From an uncultured Maribacter sp. (lineage in GTDB: Bacteria > Bacteroidota > Bacteroidia > Flavobacteriales > Flavobacteriaceae): DNA of 64,000 nt. Position numbers and translations under genes: made by a program. Each line of letters starts with the position of its first letter. Position 1 is the stretch's first letter. The stretch covers positions 496,001-560,000 of the forward strand of contig NZ_CANMBB010000002.1 in the NCBI RefSeq assembly GCF_947495965.1. Direction: 5' to 3'. Positions 45,519 through 57,106 of the stretch are shown piece by piece. The notes under the pieces were generated by a model, which was given only the letters and a program-made list of their open reading frames with translations, was not told the origin of the DNA and did not search any database.

Positions 45519-46289
45519 TTAATTTAAAAAAGAAGTTAACGGACTACTTGCCTCAGCATGTTTTTGCTTTGGTGCTAGTTTTGCATTATATGCCATACGC
45601 CCTGCTTCTACTGCCATTTTAAAAGCTTTTCCCATTGCAATAGGATTTTCAGAAACTGCAATTGCAGTGTTTACTAATACTGCATCTGCACCTATTTCCA
45701 TAGCATAAGCCGCATGCGATGGTGCTCCAATACCTGCATCTACAATCACAGGAACATTACTTTGTTCTATAATAATTTCTAGAAAATCTTGTGTTTTAAG
45801 CCCCTTATTACTACCAATAGGAGCTCCTAAAGGCATTACACACTGTGTTCCTACTTCTTCTAAACGTTTACATAAAACAGGATCTGCATGTATATATGGC
45901 ATAACAACAAAACCTAATTTTACCAATTCTTCTGCTGCTTTTAAAGTTTCTATAGGATCCGGTAGTAAATATTTAGGATCTGGATGAATTTCTAATTTAA
46001 CCCAATTAGTTTCTAAAGCTTCTCTTGCTAATTGTGCTGCAAAAACAGCCTCTTTAGAGGTACGTACACCTGATGTATTTGGTAGTAAATTTATATGATT
46101 TTCTTTTAAATGTACAAGTATATCATCACTTTCATTTTTTACATCTACTCGTTTTAAAGCCACTGTAACCAACTCACTTTCAGAAGCCAATATAGCTTCT
46201 CGCATTTTTAACGAACTACTAAATTTACCCGTTCCAGTAAATAATCTAGAGTTAAATGTTTTATCTGCTATTTTTAATATATCACTCAT
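45519..46289 (-). CDS. thiG: thiazole synthase ThiG
   Basis: This 256-residue TIM-barrel enzyme starts [20 protein letters not shown] and includes [20 protein letters not shown] (Schiff-base lysine region) and [20 protein letters not shown] with [12 protein letters not shown] (phosphate binding). It makes the thiazole phosphate from deoxyxylulose phosphate, dehydroglycine and ThiS thiocarboxylate. It lies 11 bases after thiE. Confidence 0.95.
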   Translation of the reverse strand: MSDILKIADKTFNSRLFTGTGKFSSSLKMREAILASESELVTVALKRVDVKNESDDILVHLKENHINLLPNTSGVRTSKEAVFAAQLAREALETNWVKLEIHPDPKYLLPDPIETLKAAEELVKLGFVVMPYIHADPVLCKRLEEVGTQCVMPLGAPIGSNKGLKTQDFLEIIIEQSNVPVIVDAGIGAPSHAAYAMEIGADAVLVNTAIAVSENPIAMGKAFKMAVEAGRMAYNAKLAPKQKHAEASSPLTSFLN

Positions 46290-46300
46290 TTTCCTTTCTG

Positions 46301-46948
46301 TTATTTTTCAAAACTGTGGCGCTGCTCTAAAGCACTTCCTGTATTTAATAATTTATGGAACTCCCCTATTTTATTAAAATCTTGTGTAATCTCTCCTGAT
46401 ATTGCAATACCAGAAATTCCTGTTTCCAAAATTTCTTTTACATCATCAACTAAAATACCTCCAATTGCAATAATTGGTGTATTTGTTTTTAGCACATCTA
46501 AAATTCCTTGATATCCCAAAATTCCTAGTACAGGACTCAAATTTTTCTTTGTTGTTGTAAATCTATACGGTCCTAAACCTATATAATCTACTTCTTTTTC
46601 TATTAAAGCTTCGCAATCTTGTAAAATGTTTGCTGTACCTCCAATAATCTGCCAAGAATACAAATGTTTTCTTGCTTCTTTAGGGCAAGTATCTTCTTTA
46701 CCTAAATGCGCCCCATCTGCTTTTACTTTTTTAGCAATTTTATAATGGTCGTTTATGATTAAACGTGTTTGAAAATGCGACGTTATTTCTCTTGCCTGTT
46801 CTGCCGCTTTTAATATTTTTTTTTTTGAAACATTTTTTAGGCGTAATTGTACTAACTCTGCTCCAGATTGACAGGCTTTTTGTATGTTTTCTAGATGCTC
46901 TTTAACTGTAGCGCCTTGTGATATATAATGGAGTTTTGGTATAATCAT
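46301..46948 (-). CDS. thiE: thiamine phosphate synthase ThiE
   Basis: This 215-residue TIM-barrel protein has [10 protein letters not shown] (substrate strand), [34 protein letters not shown] and [16 protein letters not shown]. These match ThiE, which joins the pyrimidine and thiazole parts. A second ThiE-like gene lies upstream, so this one may be the main enzyme. Confidence 0.9.
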   Translation of the reverse strand: MIIPKLHYISQGATVKEHLENIQKACQSGAELVQLRLKNVSKKKILKAAEQAREITSHFQTRLIINDHYKIAKKVKADGAHLGKEDTCPKEARKHLYSWQIIGGTANILQDCEALIEKEVDYIGLGPYRFTTTKKNLSPVLGILGYQGILDVLKTNTPIIAIGGILVDDVKEILETGISGIAISGEITQDFNKIGEFHKLLNTGSALEQRHSFEK

Positions 46949-46976
46949 GGTTATTTGAATATGAGAATTATGGGAG

Positions 46977-47756
46977 TTAAGAATTTGAATAGTTAAAACT
47001 GTTTTTGTAATTATGAACTCCTAACAAAGACTTATTACTATTTAAAAACGTTTCGGTATAGTATTTAGAGTTTTTTGAAGCATCCTCTAAGCTTTGCTCT
47101 AATAAAATATTACTTGCTAAAGCAGAAGATAAAACGCAACCGCTACCGTGTTTTTCCGAAATTTTTTCGGTTGTTGGCGGTATGTTTATCATTACAATTT
47201 TATTATAGTACAGTACATCCCATCCTTTTTTATCGATTCTATGTCCCCCTTTTAGATAAATATTTGTAAAACTACTGATGTGTTCAATGGTTTCTTCGAT
47301 ATCTTTTTCTGGATATAGCTGTTGAATTTCATCATAATTTGGCGTGATTAAAAAACATTGTTCCCAAATATTATCTAATAACTCTTGACTTTCGGTGGTA
47401 TGAAAATCAAAACCAGCACTTGCTTTTATAATAGGATCTAGAACAATTTTTACTTCGGAATTTAAAGCGTGTAATTTATTGATTACGATTGATAATACAT
47501 CCCAAGATTGAATGATGCCAATTTTAACTACTGAAATTTCAAAACGGTCAAACAGGGTTTCAATTTGCGCTAGAATCACTTCTACATCAGTCCAAATACA
47601 TGCTTTAAAATCAATATCATTCTGAACGGTTATTGCGCTACAAACGGACAAACCATACACACCATGTGCTTCAAAAGTTTTAATATCTGAAGTTAAACCA
47701 GCCCCTCCCGAAGGATCGTGACCTGCTATAGTTAATATGTATTTGTTGTTACTCAA
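46977..47756 (-). CDS. thiD: hydroxymethylpyrimidine kinase ThiD
   Basis: This 259-residue ribokinase-like protein has LTIAGHDPSGGAGLTSDIKT (substrate binding) and LDPIIKASAGFDF, with SEKHGSGCVLSSALASNIL as the ATP/anion-hole segment near the C-terminus. It phosphorylates hydroxymethylpyrimidine. Its start overlaps the end of the ThiE-like gene by 8 bases. Confidence 0.93.
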   Translation of the reverse strand: MSNNKYILTIAGHDPSGGAGLTSDIKTFEAHGVYGLSVCSAITVQNDIDFKACIWTDVEVILAQIETLFDRFEISVVKIGIIQSWDVLSIVINKLHALNSEVKIVLDPIIKASAGFDFHTTESQELLDNIWEQCFLITPNYDEIQQLYPEKDIEETIEHISSFTNIYLKGGHRIDKKGWDVLYYNKIVMINIPPTTEKISEKHGSGCVLSSALASNILLEQSLEDASKNSKYYTETFLNSNKSLLGVHNYKNSFNYSNS

Positions 47757-48336
47757 AATAACGCTTCATTTTTTTAAACTCCTTTAAAGGCTCGCTACTA
47801 TTCCATATGCCTCCTAAAACACCAACACCTTTAAAACCTAGTTTATCAAATTCTACAAGGTTTTCAGTGGTAACTCCGCCCATACCAACAATCCTTTTAT
47901 CGATGTGATTTACATCAAAACCGCGACCTTCATAACCTTGTTTTGAGATAGACGAAAAAACCGGACTTAACAGGTGATAATCGAATTCAAAATAACAGGT
48001 TTCTAAATCTTCAGGTTCGTGAAAGGAAGAACTTATGGATTTACCAAACATGTTTAAATTTTTAAAGTACTGCCCAGGATTATCAATGTTATCCCTTCTT
48101 TTTTGCTCCTGAAAATGAATACCTTTTAAATTGAAATCGTTAATCAATTCATGAAAATAATGCACTACAATTCTATGGTGATATTTTTTATCTATTTGAT
48201 TTAAATAAGCGCAATGTTGTTCGTAATTTTTATTTGGTTTCCTTAAGTGATAGTACTGCAAACCTTCTTGAAATAACTGATGTAGTATTTCAATTTCGTT
48301 TGGAACGTCTTTTTCTGGTGCTATTAAAACTATCAT
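47749..48336 (-). CDS. ThiE/TenI-like protein
   Basis: This 195-residue protein is shorter than the ThiE at 46301-46948 but has LQYYHLRKPNKN, HRIVVHYFHELINDFNLKGI and SPVFSSISKQGYEGRG, then GMGGVTTENLVEFDKLGFKG. It resembles TenI/ThiE2 proteins; TenI is a thiazole tautomerase in some bacteria, so it may act between ThiG and ThiE. The exact role cannot be fixed from sequence. Confidence 0.82.
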   Translation of the reverse strand: MIVLIAPEKDVPNEIEILHQLFQEGLQYYHLRKPNKNYEQHCAYLNQIDKKYHHRIVVHYFHELINDFNLKGIHFQEQKRRDNIDNPGQYFKNLNMFGKSISSSFHEPEDLETCYFEFDYHLLSPVFSSISKQGYEGRGFDVNHIDKRIVGMGGVTTENLVEFDKLGFKGVGVLGGIWNSSEPLKEFKKMKRYFE

Positions 48337-48341
48337 AATCT

Positions 48342-48413
48342 TAGCTCTTGGCTTTTAGCCCTTTGCTATTCGCTCTCTTTTTTATTCAAAAGCAAATAGC
48401 TAAAGGCTAACAA

Positions 48414-48416
<3 letters not shown>
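48342..48416 (-). repeat. inverted repeat between thiC and the ThiE-like gene
   Basis: Left arm 48342-48366 (TAGCTCTTGGCTTTTAGCC...) and right arm 48392-48416 pair at about 19 of 25 positions. The right arm covers the TAG stop of thiC. It resembles the repeat between thiS and thiC and may be an RNA hairpin or an interspersed element. Confidence 0.55.
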
Positions 48417-50373
<1,957 letters not shown>

Positions 50374-50375
50374 TC

Positions 50376-50579
50376 TTATCCGCCTTGTGCGGCCTGAATT
50401 ATTAAAATTTTATTGTTAGGATTTAAAAGATGGGTTTCCCAGGAGGAATTAGGAACTACAGTATCGTCTATTGCTACAGCAACGCCTTGTGTTGGAGATT
50501 TTAACTCGTTTAAAAGGTCTAAAACATTGCTATTCTCTCGCATTTTTAACGGAGAATCATTTACATAAATAGTAATCAT
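50376..50579 (-). CDS. thiS: sulfur carrier protein ThiS
   Basis: A 67-residue ubiquitin-like protein starting MITIYVNDSPLKMRENSNVL and ending in AAQGG, the C-terminal Gly-Gly that becomes a thiocarboxylate. A longer frame from 50759 would run through the riboswitch and is rejected. It is the first gene of the operon. No thiF is present in the window, so its activating enzyme must be elsewhere. Confidence 0.93.
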   Translation of the reverse strand: MITIYVNDSPLKMRENSNVLDLLNELKSPTQGVAVAIDDTVVPNSSWETHLLNPNNKILIIQAAQGG

Positions 50580-50699
50580 ATACAGTATATTTAAATATGC
50601 TGTAAATAATAAAGGCTTAAGAAATCTTTGAAAAAAAACACAAAAAGAACAAATGTGTTTTATGAAAAGGTTGTAAATGTATATTGCAATACACTTTTC

Positions 50700-50776
50700 A
50701 ACTTTTCCCTTCGGCGGTACTAACCGCATCAGGTTCAAAGGGTATGTCTCAGTTCCCAAAATAGGAACACCCCTAA
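50700..50776 (-). promoter_or_regulatory. TPP riboswitch
   Basis: Read on the minus strand: AGGGGTGTTCC, then CTGAGACATACCCTTTGAAC, then CTGATGCGGTTAGTACCGCC, then GAAGGGAA. These are the conserved THI-box parts (GGGGTG, CTGAGA, ACCCTTTGAACCTGAT, and the AAGGGA close). It sits about 120 bases before thiS and would switch the whole operon off when thiamine pyrophosphate is plentiful. Confidence 0.95.
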
Positions 50777-50862
50777 AGTTTACTCTGTAAATGTAGCAAA
50801 TTATCTAAAACAAGAATATAAAATTCTATAATTTTATTTTTCCTTTTAATTACCTTGCACCC

Positions 50863-51870
50863 ATGCAAAACGCTTTAGTAAGTATTCTTATACCAGTAAA
50901 AAACACCGAGACATTTTTAAAAGAATGTATAGACTCTATAGTAAAACAAGAATATAAAAACTGGGAAGTTTTAGCTGTTGACGATACATCAACCGATTCT
51001 AGTTTAGCTATTTTAAAGAGCTTTTCAGAGAAAGACATTAGAATAAAGGTATACTCTAATTCTGGCACAGGGATTATAGATGCCTTACGTTTGGCTTACG
51101 CAAAAAGTAATGGGAAATTCATAACAAGAATGGATTCTGATGATATAATGCCAACTAATAAATTAGCTGTTCTAGTAAATAATTTAATAGAAAATGGCAA
51201 GGGGCATGTAGCAACAGGAAAAGTAAACTACTTTTCAAAGGAAGGTATTAGCAATGGTTATGCGCGTTATGAGAAATGGCTAAACGGGCTGACCGAAAAT
51301 GGAAATAATTTTAAAGAGATTTACAAAGAATGTGTTATTCCCTCTCCTTGCTGGATGGTTTATAAAGAGGATTTTGAGGATTGCGGTGCTTTTTTTTCTA
51401 ATAGATATCCAGAAGATTACGACCTAACATTCCGATTTTATGAAAAAGGGTTAAAAGTTATTCCTTGTTCCAAAATGCTTCATTATTGGAGAGATTATAC
51501 TACACGTACCTCTAGAACTAGTGAACATTATGCGGCCAATTATTTTATAGACTTAAAAATGCATTATTTTCTAGAGTTAGATTTTAACCCAAACAGACCA
51601 TTAGCCTTATGGGGAGCGGGCAATAAAGGAAAAGAAATTGCAAAAATCCTAGATAAAAAAGGTGTTGCCTTTACTTGGCATTGTGATAATCCAAAAAAAA
51701 TAGGAAAAGAAATTTATAATAAGCTATTAGAACATTTTAATTCTATTTCTGATTTACAAAATCCGCAATGTATAATCACCGTTGCAAACGAAGAAGAACA
51801 GCTAAAAATTAAAAGCTTCTTTATAGAAAAAAACAAACGACAGGGAAAAGATTACTTTATTTTTTGCTAG
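50863..51870 (+). CDS. family 2 glycosyltransferase with C-terminal nucleotide-binding-like domain
   Basis: The N-terminal GT-A domain reads VSILIPVKNTETFLKECIDS and LAVDDTSTDSSL, with the metal-binding TRMDSDDIM. The C-terminal part has a Rossmann-like glycine motif (LALWGAGNKGKEIAKILDKK) and CDNPKKIGKEI. GT2 enzymes transfer sugars from nucleotide sugars; the acceptor is unknown. It stands alone, divergent from the thiamine operon. Confidence 0.9.
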   Translation: MQNALVSILIPVKNTETFLKECIDSIVKQEYKNWEVLAVDDTSTDSSLAILKSFSEKDIRIKVYSNSGTGIIDALRLAYAKSNGKFITRMDSDDIMPTNKLAVLVNNLIENGKGHVATGKVNYFSKEGISNGYARYEKWLNGLTENGNNFKEIYKECVIPSPCWMVYKEDFEDCGAFFSNRYPEDYDLTFRFYEKGLKVIPCSKMLHYWRDYTTRTSRTSEHYAANYFIDLKMHYFLELDFNPNRPLALWGAGNKGKEIAKILDKKGVAFTWHCDNPKKIGKEIYNKLLEHFNSISDLQNPQCIITVANEEEQLKIKSFFIEKNKRQGKDYFIFC

Positions 51871-51939
51871 AACACTTCATAAATAAAAAAGGAACTTATG
51901 CTTAATTTTTTAAGTATCTTTGGGAAATTAATAAGAGGT

Positions 51940-53865
51940 ATGCAGTTTAAATATCCAGAACTTCTTTGGGGGCTTTTTCTACTAGTTATCCCTATTATTA
52001 TTCATCTTTTTCAGCTTAGAAAATTTAAGAAAACACCTTTTACGAATGTAAAACTTTTACAAGAAGTTATTTCTGAATCCAGAAAAAGTAGTTCTATAAA
52101 AAAATGGCTCCTATTATTAAGTAGATTAGGTATTCTTGCAGCTTTAATACTTGCTTTTGCACAACCATTTTTTGCTAACAAAACGGCTTTAGTGGCTAAA
52201 GAAACTGTAATTTATATAGACAATTCTTTTAGTATGCAAGCGCCTACAGAAAATGAAACGGTATTAACTTCTAGTATTCAAGAATTATTGAAGACCTCTC
52301 CTAAAAATGAAAAAATAAGTCTTTTCACAAACAACAAAGTCTTTAAAAATGTAGCTATTAAAGAAATTCAGAATGAATTGCTTTCTCTAGAGCATAGTAC
52401 CTCTCAATTACCTTTAGATGCTATTTTATTAAAAGCTAGGACACTTTTTTCTGACAACTCCAACTCCCCCTCTATCAAAAATACCATACTAATTTCTGAT
52501 TTTCAAGAAAATAACAATTCTATAGTTCTAGATAGTTTGCAAAAAAACAACACCAACTTTATTGTTAAAAGGCCAAGTAGCATAACTAATATTAGTATAG
52601 ATTCTCTTTTCCTAAAAGAAGTAAAAGATGAAAACATAAATATTGTAGCAAATTTAACTAGCAGTACAGCTATTAAAAGTACACCAGTTTCTCTCTATAA
52701 CAAGGATAAACTCATTGCTAAAACCGCAGCCGTTTTTAATAATAACAAAAAAGCAAGTTTAACTTTTACCATCCCAAAAAACGAAACTATAGATGGGAAG
52801 CTACATATTATAGATAACGGGCTTAAATACGATAACAACTTATATTTTAACCTAGATATTGAACCCAAAATAAAAGTGTTAGCAATTGGAAAAAATAATT
52901 CATTCCTTAAAAGAATATATACCAAAGACAAATTTAGTTTTAAAACCTACAGTCTAAAAAATCTTAATTATAGTTTATTGCAAAAACAAAATACTATAAT
53001 TCTTAATGAGTTGCCTGCCATTCCTAATTCGTTAGCTACTGCATTACATTCATTTACAAAAGAAGGAGGTACACTAATTATTATTCCAGACGTTATGATT
53101 GATGCAAATTCATATAAAACGTTAACAACACCTTATAATAATACTAGTTTACAAAAAAACATAAACAAAGAGCAAAAAATAGCAAACATTACTTTTAGTC
53201 ACCCATTATATACTAATGTATTTGAGAAAAAAGTCACCAATTTTCAAAACCCAATTACTAAAACTAATTACACAATAAACACTAATGCTCCTGTTGTATT
53301 ATCCTATCAAAATAATGCAGCATTCTTAATAGGTTCTAAAGGGTTTTACCTTTTTTCGGCTTCTCTTTCTACAGAGAATTCTAACTTTAAAAATTCGCCA
53401 TTAATTGTTCCTACCTTTTATTCCATGGCTACACAAAGTTTAAAATTGCCGCAACTGTATACACAACTAGGAACCAATACAACTACAGATTTAAATATTT
53501 CCCTAGGAAGAGACCAAATTTTAACAGTTAAAAAAGGAGAATATCAATTTATACCAAGACAAGAATCTCATGCTAATAAAGTAAGTTTATCCTTTTTTGA
53601 TAACCCTACGCAAGATGGTATTTATCAAGTAAACAACAAAGAAAAGACAATACAAAATATGAGTTTTAATTATACTCGTTCCGAGAGTAATTTAAACTAT
53701 GTACCAATAGAAAATTTGAATGCAAAAAGTGTTGGAACAAGTATAGAAAATCTTTTTACAGAAATGCAAAAAGACAACTCTATAAATGCCCTTTGGAAAT
53801 GGTTTATTATTTTAGCATTGCTTTTTGTATTTCTTGAAATAATATTTCAAAAATTTTTAAAGTAA
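51940..53865 (+). CDS. BatA/VWA-type membrane protein
   Basis: The ATG at 51940 (after AAGAGGT) gives MQFKYPELLWGLFLLVIPII and the double membrane anchor typical of BatA proteins (second span LGILAALILAFAQPFF). A von Willebrand A-type motif DNSFSM (DxSxS) follows near residue 90, and a C-terminal membrane span lies at the end (FIILALLFVFLEIIF). It is likely an inner membrane protein with a periplasmic or cytoplasmic domain; the function is not known. The earlier ATG at 51898 would add 14 residues before the anchor. Confidence 0.87.
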   Translation: MQFKYPELLWGLFLLVIPIIIHLFQLRKFKKTPFTNVKLLQEVISESRKSSSIKKWLLLLSRLGILAALILAFAQPFFANKTALVAKETVIYIDNSFSMQAPTENETVLTSSIQELLKTSPKNEKISLFTNNKVFKNVAIKEIQNELLSLEHSTSQLPLDAILLKARTLFSDNSNSPSIKNTILISDFQENNNSIVLDSLQKNNTNFIVKRPSSITNISIDSLFLKEVKDENINIVANLTSSTAIKSTPVSLYNKDKLIAKTAAVFNNNKKASLTFTIPKNETIDGKLHIIDNGLKYDNNLYFNLDIEPKIKVLAIGKNNSFLKRIYTKDKFSFKTYSLKNLNYSLLQKQNTIILNELPAIPNSLATALHSFTKEGGTLIIIPDVMIDANSYKTLTTPYNNTSLQKNINKEQKIANITFSHPLYTNVFEKKVTNFQNPITKTNYTINTNAPVVLSYQNNAAFLIGSKGFYLFSASLSTENSNFKNSPLIVPTFYSMATQSLKLPQLYTQLGTNTTTDLNISLGRDQILTVKKGEYQFIPRQESHANKVSLSFFDNPTQDGIYQVNNKEKTIQNMSFNYTRSESNLNYVPIENLNAKSVGTSIENLFTEMQKDNSINALWKWFIILALLFVFLEIIFQKFLK

Positions 53866-53916
53866 GTATTATACTTTATATACTAAAGAAGACCTATTAA
53901 AAGAAAAGTACCTTAT

Positions 53917-55170
53917 ATGAATTTACTTTTAAAATCTGCCACAATAGTCGATAGTTCTAACAAAGGACTTCATCTTAAAAAAAGAGATATTCTAATAAAA
54001 AATGGAAGCATAAGTTCTATAGCTTCTAAAATAGATACTCCGGCAAATACAAAAGAAATAAAGTTAAAAAACTTACATGTATCTATTGGTTGGTTTGATA
54101 GTAGCGTAAGCTTTGGAGAGCCAGGTTATGAAGAAAGAGAAACTATTGCAAATGGAATAGCAACCGCTGCCAAAAGTGGTTTTACAGACATTATTTTAAA
54201 CCCTAGCTCTACTCCTGTTCCAGATACTAGTTCTGATATTGTTTTCTTAAAAAATGCGGCACAAAATAAAGGAGTTAACTTATATCCTTTAGGATGCTTA
54301 ACAAATAACGCAGAAGGAGAATCTTTAGCAGAATTGTTTGATATGAAAAATGCGGGCGCGGTTGGTTTCTATGACACGAAACACCCAATAACCAATCCTA
54401 ATCTTTTAAAAATTGCTTTACAATATACCGAAAGCTTTGGAGGGCTAGTATACTCCTTCCCTCTAGACAAAAAAATAGCAGGAAAAGGTATTGTAAACGA
54501 AGGTGCAGTAAGTACAAGGCTAGGATTAAAAGGTATTCCTGCTCTGGCAGAAGAACTGCAAATTGTTAGAGATTTATTTATATTAGAATATGCTGGAGGT
54601 AAATTACACGTACCAACAATATCTACAGCAAATGGCGTAAAATTAATAGCCGACGCAAAAAAGAAAGGACTTAATGTAAGTTGTAGTGTTGCTATTCATA
54701 ACCTAATTTTTGACGATACTGTTTTACATGATTTTGATAGTAATTATAAAGTAATGCCTCCTTTACGAACCAGTAAAGACTGTAAAGCTTTAATAAAAGG
54801 GGTTAAAGACGGAGTTATAGATTTTGTGACATCGGACCATACACCAATAAATATTGAAAATAAGAAAGTAGAGTTTGATAATGCTGACTTTGGTACTATT
54901 GGTTTAGAAAGTGCGTTTGGGTCTCTTAACCTTCTTTTTGGATTAGAAAAAACCATTGAACTTTTAACAAAAGGTAGAGAACGATATAGCTTAGATACCC
55001 CTCAATTTAAAGAAGGAGAAAAAGCTTGTATTACACTTTTTACCCCAGAAGAAATTTTTAACCTTAAAAAAGAAGACAGTGTTTCTACCAGTAAAAACTC
55101 TGCCTTTATAGGAAAAGAACTTAAAGGAAAAGCATATGGTATTATTGCTAATAATGAAATTCTTTTTTAA
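53917..55170 (+). CDS. dihydroorotase-like amidohydrolase lacking the HxH motif
   Basis: This 417-residue protein has the dihydroorotase layout (ILIKNGSISSI, SSTPVPDTSSD, TSDHTPI, LHVPTISTANG). The usual metal-binding DxHxHxRxPG is here D61-S-S63-V-S65-F-G67-E-PG, so both His and the Arg are missing. The Asp in SDHTPI and His in LHVPT remain. It is probably not catalytic as a classical dihydroorotase and may act as a non-catalytic partner. It follows a BatA-like gene by 51 bases. Confidence 0.88.
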   Translation: MNLLLKSATIVDSSNKGLHLKKRDILIKNGSISSIASKIDTPANTKEIKLKNLHVSIGWFDSSVSFGEPGYEERETIANGIATAAKSGFTDIILNPSSTPVPDTSSDIVFLKNAAQNKGVNLYPLGCLTNNAEGESLAELFDMKNAGAVGFYDTKHPITNPNLLKIALQYTESFGGLVYSFPLDKKIAGKGIVNEGAVSTRLGLKGIPALAEELQIVRDLFILEYAGGKLHVPTISTANGVKLIADAKKKGLNVSCSVAIHNLIFDDTVLHDFDSNYKVMPPLRTSKDCKALIKGVKDGVIDFVTSDHTPINIENKKVEFDNADFGTIGLESAFGSLNLLFGLEKTIELLTKGRERYSLDTPQFKEGEKACITLFTPEEIFNLKKEDSVSTSKNSAFIGKELKGKAYGIIANNEILF

Positions 55171-55215
55171 CTATCTTTAAATTTTATTACAAACAACCAC
55201 TAAAAACTAAATAAA

Positions 55216-55533
55216 ATGGATCAGAGTACAAAAGAACAAGGAAAAACAATGGCTATCATAAGCTATATTACCGTTATTGGATTATTAATTGCTTATTTTA
55301 GCACTAGAGGCGATAAAGAAAATGAATTTGTTTCTTTCCATATAGGACAATCTTTAAGAGTGTTTATTCTAGGAATTATAATTTCTGTTTCTATTGGTAT
55401 TATAATATCTGTTACAGGACTTTCTATATTAAGATTTTTATCTTATGCTCCATTAGTTTTTATGGTATTAGGAGTAATGAATGCCAATAACTTAAAAGAT
55501 GAAAAATTGCCTATTATTGGTGCTATTGGATAA
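55216..55533 (+). CDS. DUF4870-like small membrane protein
   Basis: This 105-residue protein has helices IISYITVIGLLIAYFS, FHIGQSLRVFILGIIISVSI and IGIIISVTGLSILRFLSYAP, and FVSFHIGQS as in DUF4870-type proteins. Its function is unknown. A terminator hairpin follows, so it ends the unit with the dihydroorotase-like gene. Confidence 0.8.
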   Translation: MDQSTKEQGKTMAIISYITVIGLLIAYFSTRGDKENEFVSFHIGQSLRVFILGIIISVSIGIIISVTGLSILRFLSYAPLVFMVLGVMNANNLKDEKLPIIGAIG

Positions 55534-55560
55534 TAAAGTATTCTATTTTAAGGAATAACA

Positions 55561-55591
55561 AAAAGAGGTGCAAATTGCGCCTCTTTTTTTG
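55561..55591 (+). terminator. rho-independent terminator
   Basis: AAAAGAGGTGC, AAATT, GCGCCTCTTTTTTT: a GC-containing stem and T-run between the two small membrane protein genes. Confidence 0.8.
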
Positions 55592-55625
55592 TTTCAAAAT
55601 GTATAACTTGCAAAAAATTTTAAGA

Positions 55626-55940
55626 ATGCCCGAAGGAAAAACTACAGCAATAACAGCATACTTTACTATTATAGGTGCTTTAATAGCAATTACCATGAAT
55701 TTAGAGCCAAAGCATGATTATGCCAGATTCCATACTAGACAGGCTTTTGGTTTACATATTACATTTTTAGGGTTTGCCCTATTTTTAAGTCAGTGGTTTA
55801 ATGAATATGCTTGGTACGGACTTTATATTTTTTATATTGTTCTTTGGGGTTATGGCTTTATAGGCGCCATTACAGATAAAAAACAATCGGTTCCCGTATT
55901 AGGCCCTTTATTTCAAAAATGGTTTACTTTTATTCAATAA
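55626..55940 (+). CDS. small membrane protein similar to the preceding one
   Basis: A 104-residue product from ATG 55626, MPEGKTTAITAYFTIIGALI, with YARFHTRQAFGLHITFLGFA (like FVSFHIGQS in its neighbour) and about three membrane spans. Start at 55599 or 55575 is possible but would add a non-conserved leader overlapping the terminator. Its stop is 1 base before the esterase gene. The function is unknown. Confidence 0.8.
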   Translation: MPEGKTTAITAYFTIIGALIAITMNLEPKHDYARFHTRQAFGLHITFLGFALFLSQWFNEYAWYGLYIFYIVLWGYGFIGAITDKKQSVPVLGPLFQKWFTFIQ

Positions 55941-55941
55941 T

Positions 55942-56601
55942 ATGACTACAGCTCCTTTATCTTTAGAACACCTTATTAAACCTTCTACTATTACTGAAGG
56001 AAAAATCCCTGTTTTATTCATGTTTCATGGCTATGGTAGTAATGAAGAAGATTTATACTCTTTTGCTCCAGAATTACCAGAAAAACTGTGCATAATATCT
56101 GTAAGAGCACCCTACCCTATGCAACCATATGGTAATGCATGGTACGCTATTAATTTTGATGCTGAAAAAGGAAAATGGAGTGATGATGAACAGGCAATTG
56201 AATCTAGAGAAAAAATAATAGCTTTTGTTGAAGAAGCCTGTGAAACCTATAGTTTAGATAAAGACAATGTTACCTTATTAGGATTTAGCCAAGGTACCAT
56301 TCTTAGCTTTGCAGTTGCTTTATCTTATCCAGAAAAAATTAAAAATGTTATTGCCTTAAGTGGCTATATTAATGAAGGAATTTTAAAAGAAGGATATACT
56401 AAAAAAGAGCACTCTTCTTTAAAGATATATACTTCTCACGGTTCTGTAGACCAAGTAATTCCGGTAGACTGGGCACAAAAATCGGCTCCTTTTCTTTCTA
56501 ATTTAGGAATAGAACATGTATATGAAGAATTTCCTGTAGGACATGGTGTTGCGCCACAAAATTTTTACTCCTTTAAAAAATGGTTAGAAGATAAAATTTA
56601 A
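55942..56601 (+). CDS. alpha/beta hydrolase (phospholipase/carboxylesterase type)
   Basis: This 219-residue cytoplasmic hydrolase has MFHGYGSNEEDLYSFA (oxyanion region), the nucleophile motif LLGFSQGTI (Ser116), SHGSVDQVIPVDWAQ (Asp) and FPVGHGVAPQNFYSFKKWLE (His). This set matches the carboxylesterase/phospholipase family. The substrate is unknown. It probably shares a transcript with the small membrane protein upstream and overlaps the next gene's stop by 4 bases. Confidence 0.9.
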   Translation: MTTAPLSLEHLIKPSTITEGKIPVLFMFHGYGSNEEDLYSFAPELPEKLCIISVRAPYPMQPYGNAWYAINFDAEKGKWSDDEQAIESREKIIAFVEEACETYSLDKDNVTLLGFSQGTILSFAVALSYPEKIKNVIALSGYINEGILKEGYTKKEHSSLKIYTSHGSVDQVIPVDWAQKSAPFLSNLGIEHVYEEFPVGHGVAPQNFYSFKKWLEDKI

Positions 56602-57092
56602 TTACTACGGGTATATAAAAGATGGTCTACAAGAGAAAAATCTACTCCCAAATCGTCCTTAAGCTCATATTTAATTAAAACTTCTCCCCAATATTTACCA
56701 TCAGAGAAATCGGCAATAATCCATTTGTGGTTTAAGATTTTAATCTTATTTATCTTAAAATCGTTATCCATACCTTCATAAGGTATTAAAGGATTATTTC
56801 CTTTTGTTTCATTTGTTTCCAATAATTTATCCGAAATGTAACGCGTAGCATCTTCTAGATTTAAATGATCATAATACGCTAAAGCATCATCATTATTTTC
56901 TAAAGAAAAATATTGCATTTCTAACGCCTTAAGCTCTGTACTCTGTACTGAATCTTGTAATTGAACTACTTTATTCTCTAACCCTACAATTCGCTTTTTT
57001 TTGGCATCTACCATAGAGCCACCGCTAACAAAAAGATATAACGCTATTAAAGATGCAAAAATAAATAAGTAAAGAAAAAGTTTATTTTTCAT
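56598..57092 (-). CDS. single-pass membrane protein, unknown function
   Basis: This 164-residue protein has one N-terminal hydrophobic span (LFLYLFIFASLIALYLFVSG), a short coiled-coil part (VGLENKVVQLQDSVQS) and a soluble domain (DFKINKIKILNHKWIIADFS). It may be periplasmic and membrane-anchored. No family was recognised. It follows the MBL gene on the minus strand by 14 bases. Confidence 0.8.
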   Translation of the reverse strand: MKNKLFLYLFIFASLIALYLFVSGGSMVDAKKKRIVGLENKVVQLQDSVQSTELKALEMQYFSLENNDDALAYYDHLNLEDATRYISDKLLETNETKGNNPLIPYEGMDNDFKINKIKILNHKWIIADFSDGKYWGEVLIKYELKDDLGVDFSLVDHLLYTRSN

Positions 57093-57106
57093 GAATTAGT
57101 TTTTTA

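Noticed and set aside
50580-50759. Longer thiS start giving 127 residues
   Set aside because: The added part covers the TPP riboswitch and does not look like protein; the 67-residue start gives a normal ThiS.
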